Assembly: GCA_003228415.1 (NCBI GenBank)
Contig: QIDL01000352.1
Location: 1-6,201, forward strand
From: Gammaproteobacteria bacterium
GTDB taxonomy: Bacteria > Pseudomonadota > Gammaproteobacteria > Pseudomonadales > Azotimanducaceae
Direction of reading: 5' to 3'
Length of the DNA: 6,201 nt
Under the pieces are notes generated by a model, which worked only from the letters and a program-made list of their open reading frames with translations, did no database searches and was not told where the DNA came from. A program made the position numbers and the translations under genes. Below are positions 1 to 5,014 of this stretch, in pieces; within the stretch, counting starts at the first letter, position 1, and every line of letters begins with the position of its first letter.

Positions 1-408
1 CCAGGCGGCGGCGCTATCACCAGCGCGGTGGAGCTGGCCTTGTTCTATCAAGCCCTGCTGAGCGGCGGATTGAACGATAAGGAGGTCTTCTCCCAGGCGA
101 TTCTCCGCCAGGCTCGTGAGGTCCGGTCTGGAAATCTGACCGATCCGGTATTTGGCAAGCCGGTCAACCGGGGTCTCGGTATCGTGATTGCCGGTGACGA
201 CACCCGGAACTATCGCGGTTTCGGTCACACTAATTCTGCGGAGGCCTTCGGGCACAACGGAGCAGGCGGTCAACTCGCCTGGGCAGATCCTGCTACCGGC
301 ATTTCACTTGGGTATTGCACCAGTGGCCACGATCGCAACGAGGTGCGCCAGGGTCGCCGCGGGGTGGCTATCTCCAGCCTGGCTGCGGCGTGCCTCTCCA
401 GCCGATAA
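1..408 (+). CDS. Beta-lactamase-family serine hydrolase, C-terminal part (5' truncated by window edge)
   Basis: The reading frame is open from base 1 to the TAA at 406-408, giving 135 visible residues; the N-terminal part lies outside the window. The start of the fragment (PGGGAITSAVELALFYQALL, then SGG) matches the segment of beta-lactamase-fold hydrolases in which a loop leads into a helix ending in a LL-x-GG turn. The later FGHNGAGGQLAWADP stretch fits the third catalytic box, with HNG (253-261) in place of the KTG of true class C beta-lactamases, followed by the expected strand and the GISLGYCTSG strand. An H-x-G box is usual in esterase and peptidase-like members of Pfam Beta-lactamase (serine hydrolases), so antibiotic hydrolysis should not be assumed. 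The catalytic S-x-x-K and Y-x-N boxes and any signal peptide would be upstream and cannot be checked. Its stop is 40 nt before apbE, so co-transcription is possible, but no functional link is evident. Confidence 0.85.
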   Translation, partial: PGGGAITSAVELALFYQALLSGGLNDKEVFSQAILRQAREVRSGNLTDPVFGKPVNRGLGIVIAGDDTRNYRGFGHTNSAEAFGHNGAGGQLAWADPATGISLGYCTSGHDRNEVRQGRRGVAISSLAAACLSSR

Positions 409-448
409 GCGGTTGCGGGTCAATTCAGAACCGATTGAGAATCAGGCG

Positions 449-1471
449 ATGAGATTCCGGACTCTGATCGCTCTGTGCTGTCTTTCCGCGAGCTTTCACG
501 CCTGCATTGCCGAAGCCGAATGGTTCGAGGCTACCGAGTCCATCATGGGTACCCGGGTGCACGCCGAGGTCTGGCACGAGCAGGCCGAGGTGGCCGAGCG
601 GGTGCTGGATGACGTCATGGCGGAGATGCGTCGTATCGATGCAACTTACAGTCCCTTCATCGAAACCAGCGAGCTATCGAAACTGAACAGAGAAGCGCCC
701 GAGGGTTGGGTTCAGACCACCCGGGAGATGCTCGACCTGCTGGCCAGAAGTGCCCGGGTATCGCGACTGACTGGCGGCGCCTTCGACATCACCTACGCCT
801 CGGTCGGGCGCTACTATGACTTCCGTGAAGGGCAACGACCTGACGACGCGACGCTCATTGAAGGCCTGGCGGCAATCAATTATGAATACGTCGAGATCGA
901 TACCCTGGCACAACGGGTACGCTTCACCCACCCGCTGGTCTACATCGACCTTGGCGGTATAGCCAAGGGCTATGCGGTGGATCGCTGCATCGCGCTCATC
1001 GAAGCTCGAGGCATCGATCAGGCCGCCGTTGCCGCTGGTGGAGACAGTCGGATCATTGGTGATCGGCGCGGCGAGCCCTGGACCGTGGGCATTCAGGATC
1101 CCCGCAACGATGACGTCATGGCCGCGTTGTTGCCGCTGGTGGATACGGCGGTGTCGACCTCCGGTGACTATGAGCGCTTCTTCGTCGAGGATGGGGTTCG
1201 CTACCATCACATCATCGATCCCAGAACCGGCGACTCGGCCAGAGACAGCTGGAGCGTCACGATTCTCGGAAAAGAGGCGACCTTCACCGATGCATTGTCC
1301 ACCAGTGTATTCGTCCTCGGACCCGAAAAAGGACTCGAGCTCATCAACAGCCTTCCCGGTGTCGACGCCATCATCATCGATGCATCAGGAAAGCTTCTTT
1401 ACTCGGCAGACCTGGCAGAGGCCGCGGGGCAGCAGCCCACAGCGGTAGCCCCGCAGCGGGGTCTCCATTGA
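449..1471 (+). CDS. apbE: FAD:protein FMN transferase (ApbE), exported
   Basis: A 340-residue protein of normal family length. ApbE enzymes move FMN from FAD onto a Thr/Ser of exported proteins (NqrC/RnfG-type and FMN-binding domain proteins) in the periplasm, with Mg2+. Motifs run in the family order: MGT at residues 33-35; S-x-LSKLN at 74-80; TGGAFDIT at 108-115; YIDLGGIAKGYAVD at 165-178; AAGGD at 195-199, then G-EPWTVGIQDP; STSGDY at 236-241; YHHIIDPRTG at 252-261; and the Mg2+-site segment TDALST at 280-285. A hydrophobic N-terminus (residues 4-20) ending near AEA-EW looks like a Sec signal peptide. A cysteine at 19 makes a lipoprotein conceivable, but FHAC is a poor lipobox. The open frame extends upstream to an ATG at 188, but that extension overlaps the serine hydrolase frame and would bury the signal peptide, so the start is set at 449. 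The ribosome binding site is weak (CAGG just upstream). No flavinylation substrate is seen in this window. Confidence 0.96.
   Translation: MRFRTLIALCCLSASFHACIAEAEWFEATESIMGTRVHAEVWHEQAEVAERVLDDVMAEMRRIDATYSPFIETSELSKLNREAPEGWVQTTREMLDLLARSARVSRLTGGAFDITYASVGRYYDFREGQRPDDATLIEGLAAINYEYVEIDTLAQRVRFTHPLVYIDLGGIAKGYAVDRCIALIEARGIDQAAVAAGGDSRIIGDRRGEPWTVGIQDPRNDDVMAALLPLVDTAVSTSGDYERFFVEDGVRYHHIIDPRTGDSARDSWSVTILGKEATFTDALSTSVFVLGPEKGLELINSLPGVDAIIIDASGKLLYSADLAEAAGQQPTAVAPQRGLH
1449..1461 (+). repeat. Short GC-rich perfect hairpin at the 3' end of apbE
   Basis: CCCCGCAGCGGGG is a perfect inverted repeat (5 bp with a 3-nt loop) lying in the last codons of apbE, 8 nt before the stop codon. It could slow or end transcription, but no T-run follows, so it is not a typical intrinsic terminator. 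It may simply reflect GC-rich coding sequence. Confidence 0.35.
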
Positions 1472-1620
1472 AGCCGTTCTCATTGTGTCCGGCCGCGCGG
1501 ACCAACGTCATGAGAAGTGTGATTCCCAGCACGTTTTCACAAGCCTCCCTCAACTAACGTGCGTATCTAACAGGACGCATTGAAGTCCCGAACGGTGACC
1601 AACCGTAGACGGAACGAAGA

Positions 1621-1641
1621 TTCGAGACAGGACAGCTCGAA
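1621..1641. repeat. Inverted repeat TTCGAG-N9-CTCGAA
   Basis: Two perfect 6-base arms (1621-1626 and 1636-1641) are separated by 9 bases in non-coding DNA. The arrangement could be an operator for a dimeric regulator or a small RNA hairpin. No T-run follows, so it is not a terminator. Arms of this length also arise by chance, so the call is tentative. Confidence 0.25.
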
Positions 1642-1761
1642 ATAAGTTGTACCGGAATTCGCTGTCGGTGTCTGGAAGATTCGTTTTCTTGACTCGAGTA
1701 GTCGGCGAGTTCCGGTTCTCTTGTTTTCTTCGATTTTCAAGCGCCGTGTTAGCGAACACCA

Positions 1762-1768
1762 AAGGAGG
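1762..1768 (+). promoter_or_regulatory. Orphan strong Shine-Dalgarno sequence before a 3-codon frame
   Basis: AAGGAGG is the best ribosome-binding match in the intergenic region, with GTG at 1775 six bases downstream. That frame stops at once (GTG GCT TTA TAA), and an ATG-TAA start-stop pair follows at 1789-1794. Either this is chance, or it is a minimal leader ORF, or it is the surviving start of a decayed gene. It is about 50 bases upstream of the possible small gene at 1817. Confidence 0.3.
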
Positions 1769-1816
1769 GTGTACGTGGCTTTATAAGGATGTAAGCCGAA
1801 CCGCAGGAAGCGGAAG

Positions 1817-1993
1817 GTGAACGCCGGAAGTTCGAAAGACTTTGCCATCGATGAGCTCGACTTCGAAAAGGACAGCGAATGGGTGGAAGACCGGAAGCTA
1901 CGCGGAGCGCGTCGCAAACGGAGTGCAGTATCTACCAGGTCTTTCGACGGCGCCTCACGACCTCGAAGCTCAGAGCTTGCTTGGAGTTTGTAA
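1817..1993 (+). CDS. Possible small hypothetical protein, 58 residues, GTG start
   Basis: An ORF starting GTG at 1817 and ending TAA at 1991-1993. AGGAAG at 1805-1810 sits six bases before the start, which is a plausible ribosome binding site. There is no other start codon in this frame after the upstream in-frame TAA at 1784. The product has an acidic N-terminal half (DFAIDELDFEKDSEWVED, about residues 8-25) followed by a basic cluster (RKLRGARRKR, about 26-35) and a Ser/Arg-rich tail. It has no signal peptide, membrane segment or cysteine, so it would be cytoplasmic. The acidic-then-basic pattern is typical of small uncharacterised proteobacterial proteins, but I do not recognise a family. 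The stop is 31 nt before the tlpA-like gene, so it could be the first gene of that operon or a leader peptide. The tail looks less protein-like, leaving real doubt. Confidence 0.4.
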   Translation: MNAGSSKDFAIDELDFEKDSEWVEDRKLRGARRKRSAVSTRSFDGASRPRSSELAWSL

Positions 1994-2011
1994 CAGGCGG
2001 CGGTCAACGAC

Positions 2012-2017
2012 GAGGAG
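2012..2017 (+). promoter_or_regulatory. Ribosome binding site fixing the start of the tlpA-like gene
   Basis: GAGGAG lies seven bases before the ATG at 2025. It decides this start over the in-frame ATG at 1842, whose extra 61 residues would precede and hide the signal peptide and would overlap the possible small gene. Confidence 0.8.
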
Positions 2018-2024
2018 AAACGAC

Positions 2025-2519
2025 ATGAATCGGATCGGCCAGATAACCACAGCGCTCGTGGCGCTGCTCATATCGGTGAGTGTGGGCGCGGTCAGCCTGC
2101 GGGAAAACGCCCCCGACTTCACCCTGAAGAGTCTCGAGGGATCCAATCTGCGTTTAGAGGAATACCGGGGTCAGGTCGTACTCATCAACTTCTGGGCCAG
2201 CTGGTGTGGGCCCTGCCGTCAGGAAATGCCCATCCTGGATCGGTTGCATCATCGCTACCAGGACACAGGCTTCGCGGTTCTCGGTATCAACGTCGAAGGT
2301 GAACGGGAACCGGCTCAAGATCTCGTCGATAAAACCAACGTCACCTTTCCGATCCTCCTGGATGCTGATCAGAAGGTGAGCGAAATGTACGATTTACAAG
2401 CCATGCCCAGCAGCGTGGTCATCGACCGCGACGGCGTGGTCCGATATATCCATCTGGGTTACAAGCCAGGTGATGAAGCCAAATACGTTGAGGTTGTGAA
2501 GCGACTGATTCGAGAGTAG
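2025..2519 (+). CDS. TlpA-like periplasmic thiol-disulfide oxidoreductase (thioredoxin fold)
   Basis: A 164-residue protein. Residues 1-22 form a signal peptide with hydrophobic core TALVALLISVSV and probable cleavage after VGA. The mature protein opens with the AhpC/TSA-Redoxin type segment APDFTLKSLEG (29-39) and continues with VVLINFWASWCGPC, placing the redox-active CGPC at 61-64. The helix RQEMPILDRL follows, then the strand FAVLGINVEGE and the TlpA/ResA insert region around FPILLDAD. The cis-proline loop AMPSS lies near 126-130, followed by VVIDRDGVVRY. This is a complete single-domain TlpA/ResA-like reductase of usual length. Family members reduce or exchange disulfides in the periplasm, for example during cytochrome c or cuproprotein maturation. 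The actual partner is not visible: no CxxCH haem motif occurs in the window, and the downstream proteins lack cysteine in their mature parts. It appears to be the first clearly supported gene of a compact run with the three genes that follow; the next start is 14 nt after its stop. Confidence 0.93.
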   Translation: MNRIGQITTALVALLISVSVGAVSLRENAPDFTLKSLEGSNLRLEEYRGQVVLINFWASWCGPCRQEMPILDRLHHRYQDTGFAVLGINVEGEREPAQDLVDKTNVTFPILLDADQKVSEMYDLQAMPSSVVIDRDGVVRYIHLGYKPGDEAKYVEVVKRLIRE

Positions 2520-2533
2520 CGGGAAAACAAGCA

Positions 2534-3127
2534 ATGCAAAGGATAGCAAAGCGCGACATTCTGATCGTTCTTTTGTGCCTGGCTCTGCCAGGCTTCCTCC
2601 CTTCGGCGGCTACGGCCCGGACGACGGAGGAAGGGGTGAAGGATGCCGGTGAAACGACGGGTACCCAGCACCCATCCGCTCCCGCACCGCTCGACAGCGA
2701 TCTCGAACTCGTCAAGAAAGAGCTGCTGAAACTCAAGCGGGATCTGGTGATCCTGGAAGAAGACCTGCTGTTCCCGGCGAGCAGCCAGGTGGCAGTGTTC
2801 CTGTCTATGGATATCGGCGAGTTGTTTCAGCTCGATGCGGTCACGCTCAAGCTCAACGGCAGGGAAGTCGCGCATCATCTCTACACGGACAAACAGGTGG
2901 ATGCCCTGTTCCGTGGCGGCATTCAGAAGCTTTTCGTCGGTAACGTCAAACAGGGACAGAATCGACTGACCGCTTTTTTTACCGGGCGAGGACCCAGCGG
3001 CAGAGACTACCGTCGAGCGGCAACGGTGGAATTCGATAAATCTTTCGAGCCGGCGTTCGTGGAACTCGCGATCACGGATTCCAGTGCGCGCTACCAGCCC
3101 GAGTTCCGCGCGGCGGTCTCCAACTAG
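2534..3127 (+). CDS. Exported 197-residue protein of unknown function (coiled coil plus probable beta domain)
   Basis: The N-terminus (DILIVLLCLALPGFLPSAATA) is a Sec signal peptide with cleavage likely after residue 28. A Thr/Pro/Ala-rich linker follows (29-54), then a charged heptad-like helix at about 55-79 (LELVKKELLKLKRDLVILEE). The remainder alternates short strands (SQVAVFLSMD, AVTLKLNGREV, KLFVGNVKQGQNRLTAFFTG, ATVEFDKSF, AFVELAIT), suggesting a small beta-sandwich or carbohydrate-binding-like fold. The only cysteine is in the signal peptide. From memory and unverified, relatives occur in gammaproteobacteria beside TPR genes and are sometimes labelled as AraC-type regulators. Nothing here supports that label: there is no helix-turn-helix and the protein is exported. 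The ribosome site is weak and the gene lies 14 nt after the tlpA-like stop, which suggests translational coupling. The periplasmic location is well supported; the function is unknown. Confidence 0.85.
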   Translation: MQRIAKRDILIVLLCLALPGFLPSAATARTTEEGVKDAGETTGTQHPSAPAPLDSDLELVKKELLKLKRDLVILEEDLLFPASSQVAVFLSMDIGELFQLDAVTLKLNGREVAHHLYTDKQVDALFRGGIQKLFVGNVKQGQNRLTAFFTGRGPSGRDYRRAATVEFDKSFEPAFVELAITDSSARYQPEFRAAVSN

Positions 3128-3145
3128 CGCCGCGCTCGCTCCATC

Positions 3146-5014
3146 ATGAAAGCGTTTCTCTGTGAGCTCATATTGAGCTGTGTCATAGCCAGCCCGGGGG
3201 CCAAACCCCTCGATGAGTTGACCTATGGAGGGATGCTCTACAGCTATTACCAGGACGATTACAGCCAGGCGTTACTCGATACCATGGTCGCCGAGGCGCA
3301 AGGCCGACTTGGAGATGATCCGGTTCGCTTTGAACTCGCCAAGGGCAGCTTCGCGTTCAGCGACAGAATGTACGAGCTTGCCCGGCAGACTTTTGCCGGT
3401 GTCGATCCCTCCGAGTTGACAGAACTCGACAAGATGCGCCTCGCGTTCCATCTGGCCAGGGAGTATCACCGTCGAGGCGACTATGCCGGCATGGCGGCGG
3501 AGCTCGAGCAGATAGAGTTCAACAAGACCTGGCTCGGTCGGGTTCGATTCCATCCGGAAGTAGAGTTCATGCGGGCCGAAGTGGCCATCGCGAATGGTGA
3601 TCTGGAGCAAGCGGAGATGCTGCTCGAGCGTCTCGACGCAGACGATCCGCTACTCGCCTATGGCCTGTTTAATCTGGGTATTGCCCATCGTCAGGCGGAT
3701 GATCTCTCCGGCGCGCGGCGGGCATTCGAACGTCTTACCGACACCGATCCAGAAAACGGTGAAGCCCGGGATCTCGTCCATCGGGGGAAACTCGCGCTGG
3801 CATACATCGCTCGTGAGCAACATGCCCCGGCAGATGCAGCCAGGGTGCTCGGCGGCCTGCCAGGCGAGGGTCGATATCGCGACGTGGCGCTGGCTTCATA
3901 CGGTGGCCTGGCCATGGACAACGAAGACTACGAGCTGGCTTCCCGCATCTGGCTGACCTTGCAGAATCAGCAATACTGGACTTCCAGCACGGCCCAGGCG
4001 CGACTTGCTTTTCCGGTGAGTCTGGAGCGATTGGCATCTCGAGAAATGGCGCTGGAACAGTACCGACGGGCAGAGAGTAGTTTTGAGAACCGGCTTTCGG
4101 TGCTCACCAGACTCAATCGGCAGGCGGAGAATCCGAGCTGGGTCCATGGCCTGCTGCTGGTGTTCTCGTCGCCTGAAAAAGATCAACAACGAATGACGGA
4201 TCTGGTGGAGCGTTGGCGCGACCAGCTCGGTCATACAGACTGGCTGGAGTGGCTCGCCACGGAGGATACCCACCAGGTGCTGCTGGAGTGGCGCGAACTG
4301 CTGACGATGCAGGACTGGTTGGATTTATTACCTGCGGAGCTGGAGGCCTTTGAGGAAGTTGCGCAGGAGCAACGTCGGCGCAGCGCCGCAGCGAAGAGTC
4401 TGCTCTACGATGAGGAGCTGTTGAATACTCGTCTCGAGTTGCGGCGCCGCACCGATGCCCAGGCACAACGTCTTCGGACTCTCACCGGTTCGACCGCCGA
4501 GCCGACCAGTGCGTGGATGGGTAAACTGGCCAACGACGAGGAGCGGGAACGCCTTCACCGGTTCGAGGAGATGCGCACGTTCGCCTCGAAGCAGATGAGT
4601 GACGATGAGCGCTCCGACTGGCTGCGGCGAGTAGATCGACTGACCGGTTTGGCTTTCTGGACCCTGGCGAGTGAGCGCGCGAGCCGCATCAGGGAACTGG
4701 ACAAACAGCATCGTGCCAACACATCGTTGCTTGGCGAGGTTGATGCCCGCATCGAGCGCGTGCAGAACGCCGAAAGTCGGTTCGTCGCCGGCGTTGAAAC
4801 CGATTTTCTGGCCTTCAGCGGGCGGGCGGGCGAACTCCGAACGAGTGTCGATGCGGCGCTCGATCATCGCGAAGTGGCGCTGGCGCACCAGCTGCGCCAG
4901 GGCATGGCTCGTGAGATGCAAGAGGTCCAGAAGTATCTGCTCTTCACCCGCATCGGTATCGCCAGGGCGACGGATCAACTCTCCATGGACTCAGACGTGA
5001 TGGAGGGCGAGTGA
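3146..5014 (+). CDS. Exported TPR and coiled-coil protein of unknown function, 622 residues
   Basis: The ATG at 3146 is the only usual start after the in-frame stop of the upstream gene (18 nt gap); no good Shine-Dalgarno is visible, so coupled translation is likely. Residues 1-19 form a short signal peptide. Helical TPR-like repeats fill about 25-310; the clearest are 96-124 (REYHRRGDYAGMAAEL), 138-163 (AEVAIANGDLEQAEMLLERL), 169-202 (NLGIAHRQADDLSGARRAFE, ending in DPE) and 246-270 (ALASYGGLAMDNEDYELASR). The C-terminal half, about 395-600, is rich in Glu, Arg and Gln with long amphipathic helices and is probably coiled coil or a helical bundle, with W residues at regular places (DWLEWL, EWRELL, DWLDLL around 365-395). 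There is no cysteine after the signal peptide and no enzyme motif. TPR proteins mostly act as scaffolds, so a periplasmic assembly role is inferred. Its last base is shared with the start codon of the next gene, implying that the two products are made together. Confidence 0.88.
   Translation: MKAFLCELILSCVIASPGAKPLDELTYGGMLYSYYQDDYSQALLDTMVAEAQGRLGDDPVRFELAKGSFAFSDRMYELARQTFAGVDPSELTELDKMRLAFHLAREYHRRGDYAGMAAELEQIEFNKTWLGRVRFHPEVEFMRAEVAIANGDLEQAEMLLERLDADDPLLAYGLFNLGIAHRQADDLSGARRAFERLTDTDPENGEARDLVHRGKLALAYIAREQHAPADAARVLGGLPGEGRYRDVALASYGGLAMDNEDYELASRIWLTLQNQQYWTSSTAQARLAFPVSLERLASREMALEQYRRAESSFENRLSVLTRLNRQAENPSWVHGLLLVFSSPEKDQQRMTDLVERWRDQLGHTDWLEWLATEDTHQVLLEWRELLTMQDWLDLLPAELEAFEEVAQEQRRRSAAAKSLLYDEELLNTRLELRRRTDAQAQRLRTLTGSTAEPTSAWMGKLANDEERERLHRFEEMRTFASKQMSDDERSDWLRRVDRLTGLAFWTLASERASRIRELDKQHRANTSLLGEVDARIERVQNAESRFVAGVETDFLAFSGRAGELRTSVDAALDHREVALAHQLRQGMAREMQEVQKYLLFTRIGIARATDQLSMDSDVMEGE
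5002..5006 (+). promoter_or_regulatory. Ribosome binding site inside the upstream gene for the TPR lipoprotein
   Basis: GGAGG sits seven bases before the ATG at 5014, within the final codons of the 622-residue TPR gene. Together with the TGATG stop/start overlap it supports coupled translation. A GTG at 5011 is in the same frame but would place the site too close, so ATG at 5014 is preferred. Confidence 0.75.

Larger units (their letters stand above)
1472..1816. other. Intergenic region between apbE and the tlpA-like gene; no recognisable gene
   Basis: About 345 bases (550 if the small ORF at 1817-1993 is not a gene) separate apbE from the next group. The composition is looser and more AT-rich in places, for example the T-rich tract at 1681-1740, than in the flanking genes. 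A frame on the + strand stays open from 1599 to the stop at 1818-1820 but has no ATG, no well-placed ribosome site and an Arg/Ser/Phe-rich translation, so it is not called. Minus-strand frames of 70 and 146 residues here also look like non-coding sequence. A TTGACT at 1689-1694 resembles a -35 box, but nothing like TATAAT sits 16-18 nt downstream. The promoter of the tlpA-like operon is probably in this region but could not be placed. Confidence 0.6.

Noticed and set aside
188..448. N-terminal extension of apbE starting at ATG 188
   Set aside because: It overlaps the serine hydrolase frame for over 200 bases, gives a non-family sequence and would place the signal peptide inside the protein.
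1689..1717. TTGACT as a sigma70 -35 box
   Set aside because: No acceptable -10 element at 16-18 bp spacing (CCGGTT at the expected place).
1599..1820. + strand frame open for 73 codons in the intergenic region
   Set aside because: No ATG, no ribosome site in front of its GTG or TTG codons, and an Arg/Ser/Phe-rich product; probably chance.
1567..2007. 146-residue minus-strand frame in the intergenic region
   Set aside because: Ser/Arg/Leu-rich shadow-like translation with no recognisable domain; it crosses the possible small + strand gene.
1842..2024. N-terminal extension of the tlpA-like gene starting at ATG 1842
   Set aside because: The ATG at 2025 has a strong ribosome site and begins a clean signal peptide; the extension is low-complexity and overlaps another possible ORF.
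2973..2980. Run of seven T inside the 197-residue gene (a similar one is near 5691) as a programmed slippage site
   Set aside because: The reading frames continue normally through both runs, seven bases is short for slippage, and no alternative product makes sense.
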